Positions 23,975 to 35,229 of a DNA stretch of 64,000 nucleotides are shown piece by piece. Source of the stretch: Alviniconcha marisindica (taxonomy: Eukaryota; Mollusca; Gastropoda; Provannidae); the NCBI GenBank assembly GCA_018857735.1, contig JABMCL010000188.1:1473501-1537500 (forward strand), read 5' to 3'. The notes under the pieces are model-generated. The model saw nothing but the letters and a program-made list of their open reading frames with translations, was not told the DNA's origin and searched no databases. Both the position numbers and the translations under genes were made by a program. How positions within the stretch are numbered: position 1 is the first letter of the stretch; the number at the start of each line of letters is the position of its first letter.

Positions 23975-24270
23975 GGTGATCTGCCAGCGTTAATCATCAT
24001 GTACACATATCTGACTCTCTAATCTGGGGCCTGGTGTATTTGCCAGTGTTAATCATTATGTACAAATATCGGACTCTCTAATCTGGGGCCTGGTGTATTT
24101 GCCAGCGTTAATCATTATGTACAAATATCGGACTCTCTAATCTGGGGGCCTGGTGTATTTGCCAGCGTTAATCATTATGTACAAATATCGGACTCTCTAA
24201 TCTGGGGGCCTGGTGTATTTGCCAGCGTTAATCATTATGTACAAATATCGGACTCTCTAATCTGGGGGCC
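23975..24270. repeat. 59-60-bp repeat, five copies
   Basis: Units with gccagcgttaatcattatgt and cggactctctaatctggggg. The three right-hand copies are virtually identical and carry one extra G. The first copy has diverged (catgtacacatatctgactc). Confidence 0.94.
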
Positions 24271-24404
24271 TGGTGCTATTAAGTTCTGACCTGTGCGTCA
24301 CCCACAGGCATCTGACTTGACACATACGCACAGGAACTTAAAAGTGGGCCCTATGCATTATGCCACTGGGCAGTGCATCAGATCCATGGTTGCTTCAATG
24401 TTAC

Positions 24405-24810
24405 TGACTCAGATCTGTTGTGTGCATGCGTGCATTAAGACTATTAACCAAAGTCTCTGGTGCACTCAGATTTGTTGTGTGCATGTGTGCATTAAGACTA
24501 TTAATGAAAGTCTCTGGTGCACTCAGATTTGTTGTGTGCATGCGTGCATTAAGACTATTAATTAAAGTCTCTGGTGCACTCAGATTTGTTGTGTGCATGC
24601 GTGCATTAAGACTATTAATTAAAGTCTCTGGTGCACTCAGATTTGTTGTGTGCATGCGTGCATTAAGACTATTAATTAAAGTCTCTGGTGCACTCAGATT
24701 TGTTGTGTGCATGCGTGCATTAAGACTATTAATTAAAGTCTCTGGTGCACTCAGATTTGTTGTGTGCATGCGTGCATTAAGACTATTAATTAAAGTCTGG
24801 TGCACTCAGT
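24405..24810. repeat. 57-bp minisatellite, seven copies
   Basis: Units gtgcactcagatttgttgtg, tgcatgcgtgcattaagact, attaattaaagtctctg. The period is 19 codons, giving open frames on both strands (LINSLNARMHTTNLSAPET type on minus). The palindromes tgcatgc and ttaattaa occur in each copy. Confidence 0.95.
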
Positions 24811-25069
24811 GGCGTTTGCAACTCTTTCAAGCTGCTCTGCGAGGAGCTGCAATTCAGAAACCCAGCTTGCGTGCCAAGTCTGACCCCTAGAATGTCAAGT
24901 GTCATTAACACTGCTTGCCAAGTTCATAACAAGTTCATCGTCCCCAATACATCTGTTGGCTCTGCTGTTGTCCAGTGGTGACCCCCACTTGGGGCAGGTT
25001 TGCCAGCGTCTGGCCTAAACAGCCGGTCTGGGCTGGACCTGTCACATCAAGCCTTTACAGAGGCTTCAA

Positions 25070-25325
25070 CAACTTGACCCTGGCTGAACCCAACTGAACA
25101 GGTACCCCTTTGCTGAGGCTTCATCAATTTGACCCTGGCTGAACAGGTACCCCCTTTGCTGAGGCTTCATCAACTTGACCCTGGCTGAACCCAACTCAAC
25201 AGGTACCCCCTTTGCCGAGGCTTCATCAACTTGACCCTGGCTGAACCCAACTCAACAGGTACCCTTTGCAGGGGCTTTGTCAACTTGACCCTGGCTGGAC
25301 CCAACTCAACAGGTACCCCTTTGCA
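25070..25325. repeat. About 57-62-bp repeat, four to five copies
   Basis: Units with ggcttcatcaacttgaccct and ggctgaacccaactcaacag, then gtaccccctttgc. Intronic, 270 bases downstream of the donor of the large exon. Confidence 0.9.
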
Positions 25326-25590
25326 GTCGCCGACTTGAACATAAGAATAAAAGAACTTCAGACGTAATTATTAAATGGGGCCTCAAACACCCATTTTTGT
25401 ATTGCTTAACATCTACCATCTGTTGTTGGGCCAACAGATCCCCCCCCCCCATTTGTTCCCCCGATTATGTTTCACTTTCAACTTTGTGAAACTGACCTGC
25501 TGACAAAATACGAAACTGCCACCCACCCTTTCAGAGCAACCCACCCATCCCAAGGCACACAGTAAGAAGCGTGAGGCTATCTGAACTCAC

Positions 25591-27143
25591 AGTGCGGATT
25601 TGCTGTGATACACCTCCTTGTTGCAGGGTGTAGGGCTGGGCCCTGGCGTTGTCGACCCTTCTCTGTCAGAGTCCGAATCGTCCACCACCTCCTCCACAAT
25701 CCCACCATCCTCCACCTTAATGCCCGGCCGCAGCGACGGGGGAATGCCGATGCTGATGTCCTGTCGGCCTGGGTCTGCACCGGGGGCGTGTCCCTCCAGA
25801 CGAGCTCGGTCCCCTTGAGCCATCGGGGGCACAGCCAGCGGGAGGTGGTGGGGGATGTTGCCGGTCAGGGAAGGCGGCAGCGACGTCGACGTCACCGTGG
25901 CTGAGGGCGTGAGGGAGGTAAGGGGCGGAGGAAACAGGGCGCGGGTCGGGAGGTCCGTGGGGATGCTGCTGCTTGCGCTGCTGCCACCCAGCAGTGGAAT
26001 TTCCCTGGACTCCCGCAGAATTGCCTCCCGCGAATTGTCTCTCAGGCTGTCCGGCCCAACCAGGGTGCTGCGGTCCACCAGGCCGCCAGGCATGCTGCTA
26101 GAGTCTATGCTCGTCAAGGGCGGGGGCACCGACATGTGCGGGGGCTGCGCCAGCTTCTGTTCTGATGAGGATGACTGCGATGAGGATGAGGATGAGGATG
26201 AGGATGATGACAAGGACTGTGGGAGCGGCCGGTGCACAGTGTGAGATTCAACGGAGGAGTCTTTAGACACCACATCTCCGGCCTCGCCCCGGACGGCCTC
26301 GCCCGGCTCCTTTTTGATAGGCACCAGGCTGGGCACCGGGGGCGGGGGGCCCGCCAGGCGTGGACCCAGGTGAGCGGCATAGGGGTAATAGGGGTGGGTG
26401 TAGGGGCTGAAGAGGGAGCCCCCCATCCCCGGCAAGGGCTGCGGTTGGGGCGGTGTGTACTTCTTCTCCCTCTCCCCCTCCCCGCTGGCTCCGGAGCCCG
26501 AAGACATGAGTGTCACTCCCGTCGACGACATCGACGTCATTGTTGACGAAGACCCTGAAGTGGATGCTGCAGCTGCCGTTAGCGAAGATGAAGATGACGA
26601 GGACGACGATGATGTCAAGACTGACGAAGTTGTGGTGAGAGTGCCGGGAGGCTGGGACACCAGCGATGACACGGGTAACCCTCCTGCAGGTACTGCGCCC
26701 GTCTCCGATGACGGGATGGACACGGCGGTAGCTTCCAAGGGAAGCCTGGGCGGCAGCGAAGCGAGACTCCCCGCCAAGGGGTGCGGATGGGGGTGGGGAT
26801 ACAGCCCTAGCTGTGGCTTCACGTCTCCAAATGTCGCCCCCACAGGCAAGCTGGGGTTGCTGAGGCCCAGCGGGAAACGTCCGCCGACACCGAACCCCAC
26901 GGGGTTGGCGTCCTGCGAGGCAGGTACCGGTGTGACGACCGGCGTGGCGCTGCAAGAGCTGGTGGTGGTGGTGGTGGAGATGGTGGCGGTGGTGGCGGCT
27001 GTGGCTGGGTGGGCGTGAGGGTGAGACAGGCCCACAAGCGGGGACTGTGTCAGGGGCTCAGGCTTGATGTAGTCCTTGGCGGACTTGAACTCTGTGTCCA
27101 GGGAGCTTGGGGTGGAAGGCTGGGAGCTGGCACTCAGGTCATC
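25591..27143 (-). CDS. RERE: RERE large exon: Pro/Ser/His-rich region with three IKxE motifs
   Basis: A 1553-base uninterrupted exon (517 codons plus two bases; phase 0 in, phase 2 out) that starts DDLSASSQPSTPSSLDTEFK and ends KEVYHSKSA plus a split Leu. It is rich in Pro, Ser, Thr and His with two long Ser runs, like the disordered centre of atrophins. Three psi-K-x-E sites resembling SUMO acceptors are visible: IKPE near the start, IKKE in the middle and IKVED near the end. The last corresponds in position to VQIKEEALDD of vertebrate RERE. The segment DDSDSDREGSTTPGPSPTP parallels [21 protein letters not shown]. The acceptor is gttgcag/GAT, whose upstream sequence is the first unit of a 42-bp minisatellite. 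The donor is GCACT/gtgagt. Confidence 0.93.
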
Positions 27144-27800
27144 CTGCAACACACAACACTTTTACTCCCTGTCTTCAAACACAGCCTGCAACACACAACA
27201 CTGTTACTCCCCTTCTTCAAACACAGCCTGCAACACACAACACCTTTACTCCCCTTCTTCAAACACAGCCTGCAACACACAACACTGTTACTCCCCTTCT
27301 TCAAACACATCCTGCAACACACAACACTGTTACTCCCCTTCTTCAAACACATCCTGCAACACACAACACTTTTACTTCCCTTCTTCAAACACATCCTGCA
27401 ACACACAACACTTTTACTTCCCTACTTCAAACACAGCCTGCAACACACAACACTTTTACTCCCCTTCTTCAAACACAGCCTGCAACACACAACACTGTTA
27501 CTCCCCTACTTCAAACACATCCTGCAACACACAACACTTTTACTTCCCTACTTCAAACACAGCCTGCAACACACAACACTTTTACTCCCCTTCTTCAAAC
27601 ACATCCTGCAACACACAACACTTTTACTTCCCTTCTTCAAACACATCCTGCAACACACAACACTTTTACTCCCCTTCTTCAAACACAGCCTGCAACACAC
27701 AACACTGTTACTCCCCTACTTCAAACACAGCCTGCAACACACAACACTTTTACTCCCCTTCTTCAAACACATCCTGCAACACACAACTCTTTTACTCCTC
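27144..27800. repeat. 42-bp minisatellite made from an RERE splice acceptor
   Basis: About 15 units of cctgcaacacacaacacttt, tactccccttcttcaaacac plus a/g-t. On the minus strand each unit ends gtgtgttgcag followed by GATG or GCTG, matching the real acceptor gtgtgttgcag/GATGACC of the large exon, which is the edge unit. The 42-base period conserves the exon frame, and each unit has TAA in that frame. Confidence 0.96.
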
Positions 27801-28477
27801 TTCTTCCACTACTTCAAACACAGCTGACAAGCAGAACCTGATGGACATGTGCATCAAACACAGAGGGAAGTGCTGTAATACAGGAAGATGGAAACATTCT
27901 GTGCGTTTGCTGTTCTCATTAAGTTTGCATCCACTCAAACACAGCGTGCAACACACGACACTCCAACACTGCACTTTCTGTAGACAAACAGCACAGAGTA
28001 GCAGCAGCAGAGAGAAAGAACGCTTATTGCTGGCACTGAACCTGGTTTCACAATTTTCATGACCTCTCATTTTCCTTGTGCCTCCTGTTTGTCTGTTGCC
28101 AGGGCCAGGCACCCATCCTGAAAATGTGCTGGTCTTTCTGCTTTGTTCTGCTTAAAAGTGCTTCTCTCAACAACTCTGTGTTTGGATTTCCAAAAAAAGG
28201 TTGAGCGAACTGAAAATATTTCAATGGTTTTCAGTGATCAAACTATTTCCAAAAATGGTAACATAAATAAATCCTCGTAAGTCCCACAAACACAGCAATA
28301 CATAAAACAACAACAAAAATTCAGAGAACGAAGAAGTTGTAAACCGACTAAAGACTGGTCCAACCCAAGCCTTCCCTTTTACAAAATAGTGTTTTGACCT
28401 GCAGATCTTTGTTCACTTACTGTCGAGAGTAACAAGAGAACTCTGGACAAGTGTGGAGATACCGAACCTCAACCCAC
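27800..28477. other. RERE intron sequence, unique
   Basis: No repeat or exon recognised between the 42-bp array and the donor at 28477. Confidence 0.5.
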
Positions 28478-28633
28478 CTGATTGTTATCATCAGAATCCG
28501 CCTCGTTGCCCAGGTCTTCGTTTCCTGAATTGTCACTGCTGTCAAGCATGGATTCCGAGTCAGACCGATTCTTCTTGACCTTGCCCTCAAGGTCTGCTGC
28601 TCGTCGCTTTCTGCTCTTGGAGTCGGGTTTGCT
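28478..28633 (-). CDS. RERE: RERE exon: basic motif and acidic linker
   Basis: A 52-codon exon in phase 0 on both sides. It starts SKPDSKSRKRRAADLEGKVK and runs into an Asp/Ser/Asn-rich acidic tail ending DSDDNNQ. The KSRKRR cluster could serve as a nuclear localisation signal. Vertebrate RERE has an equivalent basic-then-acidic region (SNKRQREKVASDTEE...EGEGESSDS). The acceptor is ttgtcag/AGC and the donor is CAATCAG/gtgggt. The match is by composition and position rather than residue identity. Confidence 0.82.
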
Positions 28634-29060
28634 CTGACAATGGAAGACAGAAGCGATGACATTAAACAAGGGGGCTGCGGTGCAGTTCGCTTCGAGAAAG
28701 ATGGAAACACAGGCTGACAGCAAACAAAGAAGGTGATTAGTCAGAGAAAGAACATGCAGTACACGCTTTCTTGCCTGTTTCCACAACAGCACTAACTGTT
28801 TCAATAATCAAACAGCTCACAATGGCACGGTGTGAGCGAGGACTATGGTCAAGTACCCCTGAAGATGGACTGCCATTACCAGACTAGGACAGGATATACT
28901 GTGTATAAAAAACACCTAAAAAACAACAACACTGCATGTGCAAGATGGTCAGGATCCCTTTCTTCAACAACCCAACTTCTTCTTTCTTCTTCTCCTCCTC
29001 CATGCGGTTGACAGGCAGTGAGAGAAGAGAAGTGGCCTGCGCTGGCAGCAGCATGCTGAC

Positions 29061-29219
29061 CTGTGCGTTGTTCTGGTCTTTGCTGGGGTCTTTCTCGTTG
29101 CTGCTGCAGCTGCCGGAGCTGGCCACGCTGGGGGAGCTGTGGCCCAGCTTGTTGCTGGCGCCCTCTATGTCGGGACTGCTGGTGCTGTTGCGTTCGCTCT
29201 TCTTGCCTTTTGTATCACC
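29061..29219 (-). CDS. RERE: RERE exon: Ser-rich linker
   Basis: A 53-codon exon, phase 0 on both sides, encoding GDTKGKKSERNSTSSPDIEG and then a Ser/Asn-rich stretch ending in KDPSKDQNNAQ. The acceptor is ctggcag/GGT and the donor is CACAG/gtcagc. Composition resembles the low-complexity region after MRTRR in RERE, but little is alignable, so the assignment rests on frame continuity, splice sites and position. The acceptor and the first six codons are duplicated 85 bases upstream. Reading could run through the donor for some distance to a stop near 28885, but the donor and the match with the next exon favour splicing here. Confidence 0.8.
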
Positions 29220-29285
29220 CTGCCAGGCACACAGTGGGGAGTACCCTGGTTAATTACCCCGTTTCCAACGCACCCCTCACCCCTT

Positions 29286-29327
29286 CCTTGCCTTTTGTAT
29301 CACCCTGCCAGGCACATGGTGGGGAAG
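29286..29327 (-). repeat. Duplicate of RERE exon acceptor and first six codons
   Basis: The 42-base segment is nearly identical to 29201-29241, which spans the acceptor and first codons of the exon starting 29219. The duplicate acceptor would be at 29304/29305, 85 bases upstream. Read from it, the frame gives GDTKGK again. Confidence 0.9.
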
Positions 29328-29329
29328 TT

Positions 29330-30160
29330 ATCCCTCAAAACATGCCCCCCCCCCCCCCCCCCTCCCCCCCCCATCCCCTTTCCTTCATCACTGACCAATT
29401 CACACTGCCTTAAAACTTCAAGACCATATGCCCTTATTTGTCTTCAGTTTCAGACTGCCTATGGATCTTTTCCCTGCGCAGTCAGAAGAAGCACACGGGG
29501 CTGACATACTCTTCATCCTCATTCACGGGACTAGACCTTCAGTCCAGTTTCCCAACCGGACTAGAAGACAAAAGGCACAGCGACTAGCACGCAAAGCACA
29601 GAGACTAGCACACAAAGCACAACGCTGTGCATGGGTTAACCCGTTCAGCACGGAGCCTGTGCAGCCCAGGCACCAGACTGCTGTCCTTCAGGGCCACAAC
29701 TGCCGTCTCTGTCAGCAAACACTTCAACAAGCTGCCTGACGGTGCACTGCCCTTGTCTGCTAATGTGTTGGGGTGAGTGGGGTGGGGGGTGGGGGTGGGG
29801 GGGGGGTGGGGGTGGAAGGTCAATTTTATTCTACTTTATTTCAGTGTGAAAATGGCAGCATGGTCAAGAATGAAGTACACACAGCTGCATCCCTCTGCTC
29901 ATTACTTATGGCCAGTTTTCACCCGCAGAACCCAATGAAAAGGGCTGGGGGCGAATAGCGTCTGGCCACACTGGAACCGCTGAAGCTGGTGAGGGTCACC
30001 ACGAGAACCCCTCCGCCACATCAGCTACCTCAGCAATTCTGCAGCAAAGCCAGGTGCATGCGGTGCGCCACCAACAAAAACTCCACAGCAGCGCACTAAG
30101 CACTCCTCCCTCCAAACCCACACCACCTTCCCTCCATCCCAACCAAGGTGTGACGGAAAC
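29330..30160. other. RERE intron sequence
   Basis: It holds a poly-C tract at about 29344-29362, a short agcacaaagcacagagact repeat near 29590 and a G-rich ggtggggg stretch at 29770-29815. Otherwise unique with no exon recognised. Confidence 0.5.
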
Positions 30161-30164
30161 TCAC

Positions 30165-30364
30165 AGCAGAATTGCCTCGTCGTGTGCGCATATTGTGTTT
30201 GCCGTTGACAGTGTCCTCCTCCTCCTTGACGGGCTTGAAGAGATAGGATGAGGTGTCCTTGTCCCCGTCTAGAGGGCGATCCTCCCCGTACTTCTTGAAG
30301 AACAGGCGACATTCCGTACATAGCAAGCTGCGGTCCTTGCCTGCATGATGCCAGTCCCTGGAGA
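30165..30364 (-). CDS. RERE: RERE exon: second half of GATA zinc finger and KPVKEEE segment
   Basis: This 200-base exon (phase 1 in, phase 0 out) encodes SRDWHHAGKDRSLLCTECRL, then FFKKYGED, LFKPVKEEED and GKHNMRTRRGNSA. Vertebrate RERE reads [50 protein letters not shown]. CTEC provides zinc ligands three and four; with CQHC from the preceding exon the spacing is C-x2-C-x18-C-x2-C, within the GATA-finger range. The acceptor is tttgcag/TC and the donor is TCTGCT/gtgagt. A 32-bp minisatellite begins about 35 bases upstream of the acceptor. Confidence 0.94.
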
Positions 30365-30389
30365 CTGCAAACAACACCACAGTTAATCA

Positions 30390-31312
30390 CACGTTGTCTC
30401 CTTCAGTCACACTGGGTGGACACTTTTCTCTCATTCAGTCACACTGTGTGCACACTTTTCTCTCATTCAGTCACACTGGGTGTTGACTTTTCTCTCATTC
30501 AATCACACTGGGTGGACACTTTTCTCTCCTTCAGTCACACTGGGTGGACACTTTTCTCTCATTCAGTCACACTGTGTGCACACTTTTCTCTCATTCAGTC
30601 ACACTGGGTGGACACTTTTCTCTCATTCAGTCACACTGGGTGGACACTTTTCTCTCATTATACAGACTTTTCAAACACTGTGTGCACACTTTTCTCTCAT
30701 TCAGTCACACTGGGTGTTGACTTTTCTCTCATTCAATCACACTGGGTGGACACTTTTCTCTCATTCAGTCACACTGGGTGGACACTTTTCTCTCATTCAG
30801 TCACACTGTGTGCACACTTTTCTCTCATTCAGCCCTCACACACTGGGTGTGAAATTTTCTCTCATTCAATCACACTGGGTGGACACTTTTCTCTCATTCA
30901 GTCACACTGGGTGGACACTTTTCTCTCATTCAGTCACACTGTGTGCACATCCCTTTTCTCTCATTCAGTCACACTGGGTGTTGACTTTTCTCTCATTCAA
31001 TCACACTGGGTGGACACTTTTCTCTCATTCAGTCACACTGGGTGGACACTTTTCTCTCATTCAGTCACACTGGGTGTACACTTTTTCTCATTCAGTCACA
31101 CCATGTGTACACTTTTCCCTCATTCAGTCACACCATGTGTACACTCTTCTCTCATTTGGTCACTCTGGGTGTACACTTTTTTCTCATTCAGTCACACCAT
31201 ATGTACACTTTTCTCTCATTCAGTCTCAATGGGTATGCACTCTTCTCTCGTTCAGCCACACTGGGTGTACACCTTTCTCTCATTCAGTCACACTCCCTGA
31301 AAGTTAAACACA
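30390..31312. repeat. 32-bp minisatellite, about 28 copies
   Basis: Units ttctctcattcagtcacact then gggtggacactt, with gtgtgcacac and gggtgttgac variants in a recurring order, implying amplification of multi-unit blocks of about 230-260 bases. All plus frames are open by repetition. Confidence 0.96.
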
Positions 31313-34140
31313 GTTCTTACACTCTTTTCACTCAGAGTTAAACATTGACAAACTTTGCCAAGTTTTCAAGACTTTTCAATTTTCAAAATACAGAGACCAC
31401 GTCTGATGGATTACTAGCCTACAGTCTCTTAATTCACCACACATGATGCAAGTACACCCAGCACTTTACAGCTCAGCTTCCAAAGTATTGTCTCATTACG
31501 ATCCCAAGCACACACAACAGCCCCAGTATGAAACTATCCACGATCTTGCCAATCACTCTCAAAGTCCACGAGTCATTTTGTTTGACCGTGAGGAGTCCAG
31601 ATTCACAAACCCTCAAACCCAGTCAAAGACCTCAGTCGCACAGACATATTTTTTTCAACTTTCAATGCTTTGAAAATGGCATATTGTTTTCCCCAACCTC
31701 CACAGACTTTTGAAGACCGTAGGAACCTTGCTAATCAATGCTGGAGCAACACAAGCATACTGTGCATTAACTTATCATGTAACAAGTACAGCCATTACGC
31801 CTAATTTGACATGGAGGACACGTGTCCACCCAAACTGCAAGTAAAAAGTCATTGCAGTGGTTGGACAGAGAGTAATGCCGATCATAATTACCCCAAGCCC
31901 AGTGACAGGCTCATTTTTCACCGAGTCAAAAACCAGAAAAAGTAGGCAGGTTGGCTAGTTTTTGAAACAAATTGATGTTGCCGTTACACGCAATGTCACC
32001 GTATTTAATTTTAATTTCATTCACTGTCAAGCTTAATTTTGTTCGCTGTCCACATCATTCACGGCTAACATGCATGCAAGTGTCAAGACTATGAACGACT
32101 TGTATGCAAAAGTTAGCCAATAAATACCTCTACCTATCCCCTAGTGTGCACACACCGCATCCCCCCTCTCCCCCCCCCCCTCAGTCTGACAGGTGTATGC
32201 AGCTGGAAGAAGCATCAGCAGCCGATGGAAGAGTGAAAGCAGCTCAGCCAGCTGGGAAGGCGAGAATCAAGCCTGCGTTTTTCATGATCGCTGGGGCCTA
32301 AGAGGCGGAGCAGGCCCATGAATTTCTCCACAGAGCGCCTGCTCTGACAATTTAAGCTTTACGCAGACCTGACTAAGCCTTACATCCCCCAGGAGCTGCT
32401 AATTTGTCACTGTGCCTTCACAGGCTGCGCCAGGCCAGAAGCTGCTGTTGAAACCGGTGCTTTCTGAACAAAGGCGCCACTCAACAGCCGGTGATCAATT
32501 CTGCATCCACTAATGACACACAGGCAGTCAAGATGGACACACAGTGCGTGAAAGATGAGGGGATGAGGGCGTGAAAGAAATCTGAAGACTACAAACACTA
32601 GGCAGCCTTGTATATTTTACATCACTCTGAACTTTTTCCACTTTTCTTTTGTGTCAGACACACACAAAATTGAGTGAGAGAAATTTGCATGTGGGCAGGG
32701 GCAGGCTACATGTTCAAGGTCGCTCTCCACATGACCTTGAAGTAAGGTCAAAGTCACAAAAAACATAAAAGATGGGTGCAGACCAGCAAGTATCATCTTC
32801 AGTGAGGTTTTGACATGGATGACCAGTGCTTGCAGTTTCCATGAAAATCCCAGCACCAAGGTTTTGAACAGTTGCATGCTTTCAAGCATGCAAATCAATA
32901 AAAATGCCCTCAACACTGACTCCAAACTCGTAAAGTGCTCTTAACCCTGTCGCATCCCTGAGTCAAAATGTCCGTCACTGGATTTACAGTCCAATGAGTT
33001 AGGCAACCAGTCGGGGAACTCGCCATTCCTAACCACAAGAAAGAGAGAGAAAAAAAGTCAAAAGGCATCAATCAACACTTTTTCTGTGTTCTGCTGCACG
33101 CAGCCATAAACTGGACACAATTCATGAATATTTGATGAGCGAGGTGGGAAAGGTGGAGCGTCATTGGTAGAAACCACGACAACGGAAAGACCCAAAGACA
33201 CCTTATCTCCAGCCAGCGCAAAAGAAAGCGTTGTTCGTGCAGCCGACAAACCGCTCTCCTCACGACATAAATCGCCACCAGCCAATGAAGCGCCAGGCAG
33301 CCAAGACGAAGAATGTGAATATTTTATGGGGTCTTAGCAGAGCACTGCAGGAACAAGACCAGCAGCTCAGGGGTGATGTCCCGCAGCTCCCACATCCAGT
33401 TCTGGTCCCAATTTGTATTGACGACCCCCCCCACCACCACCACCACCCCTCATCCTGTGCAGGGCAGCAGCAGGCAGAGACTACAGCACGCCTTGCCGAT
33501 GCCGGCGGGGACAGGAGGGAGAAAATCAATGTGAGCCGAGCCCAGGGTTGTGCCTGTCTATTCGCCGGGCAAACACAGCACAGTTGGTCGGCCTTCTACC
33601 AGTGAAAGCAACAATATTTATCAGGATATGCCCCTCAATTGCTCATTACACATTTATCATGGGCTTTATTGATCCCTGACGTGGGGCTGACAATGCACGT
33701 CACTTAGACCTGACAGGCCCGTCTGCTCGTCTCTGGGTGACAGAGAAAGCCTGCTCCAGCTCTGGCGCATGATGCCAGCCTCCTTCTCCTGCCCACGAAA
33801 AGAAACCTTACCCACCCTAAAAAATTCATAAAATTTTTAACAGACTGTTTTTGGGGGGTATAAGATCTCTTAAGGCAAGATTCCTTAAGCGCATGGCAAG
33901 CTTTTGATACAGGGTATCCCAAAAGCCTGCATTCTCCGAGTACCTGCCAGGCTGATTTGGGAGGCACTTACAGCTTGCGTGGCTCCGATCATGGCTACCT
34001 GACAGTGTCATCATTGGCATCATGCTGCCTCTAGCCAGGACACAGAGGCTGAGGCAAAATGTTCAGAGTCCCATGCCAGGACCACATTCAGCGACAGTAA
34101 GTACTTTTCTGTTTTCACCACACGGCAAGTAAGTAAACTG
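31313..34140. other. RERE intron sequence, largely unique
   Basis: About 2.8 kb without tandem repeats. Segments at 32280-32520 and 33100-33300 have balanced, non-repetitive composition with CCAAT, TTATCT and other compact motifs and could be regulatory. No exon recognised. Confidence 0.4.
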
Positions 34141-34200
34141 GTGTTTTACGCCCTGTCGACCAGCGCGGTTATATCAGGGTGATACCACATGGCAAACTCC
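34139..34200. mobile_element. Fragment of dispersed SINE-like repeat
   Basis: The segment ggtgttttacgccctgtcga...cggttatatcagggtgata resembles ggtgttttacgcccaatcaa...cggttgtctcagggcgta at 59731, so both belong to one dispersed family. Only the start of the element is present here. Confidence 0.5.
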
Positions 34201-34224
34201 GTTACTGAAATCATGAGGTCAGAG

Positions 34225-34925
34225 CACAGCTGCCGGTGTGCATGCAACACTGCACTTGTATGTATAAAATATAACATTATCACTGCACTTTTATGTGCGA
34301 CAGCAACCATGCACTTGTGTGTATTAAAAAGTAAAACACTAACAATGCACTTGTACGTGTGACAGTAACACTGCACTTGTATATAAAACATTAACACTGC
34401 CCTTGTATGTAAAACACTAACACTGCCCTTGTATGTAAAACACTAACACTGCACTTGCATGTACAACACTAGCACTGCCCTTGTATGTAAAACACTAACA
34501 CTGCCCTTGTGTGTAAAACACTAACACTGCCCTTGTATGTAAAACACTAACACTGCCCTTGTATGTAAAACACTAACACTGCACTTGCATGTAAAACACT
34601 AACACTGCCCTTGTATGTAAAACACTAACACTGCCCTTGTATGTAAAACACTAACAGTAACACTGCCCTTGTATGTAAAACACTAACACTGCACTTGCAT
34701 GTAAAACACTAACACTGCACCTGTATGTAAAACATTAACACTGCACCTGTACGTAAAACACTAACACTGCCCTTGTATGTAAAACACTAACACTGCACCT
34801 GCATGTAAAACATTAACACTGCACCTGTATGTAAACACTAGCACTGCACTTGTATGTAAAGCACTTGCACTGCCCTTGTATGTAACACAGCAACACTGCA
34901 CACATTGCACTTGTTTGTGTGACAG
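34225..34925. repeat. 26-bp minisatellite, about 25 copies
   Basis: Units cactgcccttgtatgtaaaa then cactaa, with gcacttgcatg and gcacctgtatg variants. It lies in the intron following the first zinc-finger exon and ends about 140 bases from its donor. Confidence 0.95.
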
Positions 34926-35065
34926 TACATGGAAGTGGGGAAACGGTAACACTAGCTACCTACTTTCTCAAGCAACATTCTGTGAACTTTGGGGTTTTGC
35001 GGTGGTACGCCAGCAAATGACAATGATGTCTGGTAAGCTGTGAGTAAAGAGGTGTGCTGACTTAC

Positions 35066-35164
35066 TGTTGGTAAAGCAGTGCTGGCAGGTGTAGTTGCTC
35101 AAGTCTCGTCCTCCATCACTGTCCTCCGAGTCGTCGGAGCACTCGCTCACCGAGCTGTGGTCCA
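35066..35164 (-). CDS. RERE: RERE exon: acidic linker and first half of GATA-type zinc finger
   Basis: The 99-base exon (phase 1 in, phase 1 out) encodes LDHSSVSECSDDSEDSDGG followed by YTCQHCFTN. Vertebrate RERE has LDLSSASEDDFDSEDSEQ then YACRHCFTT at the same place. CQHC supplies the first two zinc ligands of the GATA-type finger. The acceptor is tttcag/TGGAC and the donor is AACA/gtaagt. The intron splits the finger between its two CxxC knuckles. The acceptor and first codons of this exon occur two more times just upstream, at about 35266 and 35354 (see findings), so the annotated boundary was chosen because it alone keeps the full homologous frame. Confidence 0.92.
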
Positions 35165-35229
35165 CTGAAAACAAACAACAGTGACGTCAAAACAGAACAG
35201 CTGATTAGCGGTAGACTGGTTGGTAGCAG

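Noticed and set aside
26455..27018. 187-codon acidic plus frame opposite the large RERE exon
   Set aside because: Shadow of the coding exon: Ser/Thr codons on minus read as acidic residues on plus. No splice or homology support.
27009..28062. Plus-strand frames of 244-328 codons
   Set aside because: They cover the 42-bp intronic array and the antisense of an RERE exon.
28884..29060. Read-through extension of the Ser-rich RERE exon (AQVSMLLPAQATSLL...)
   Set aside because: A good donor (CACAG/gtcagc) and phase match to the next exon favour splicing; the extension ends in a stop and looks intronic, though retention cannot be excluded.
30416..31341. Plus-strand frames of 275-294 codons
   Set aside because: Artefacts of the 32-bp array.
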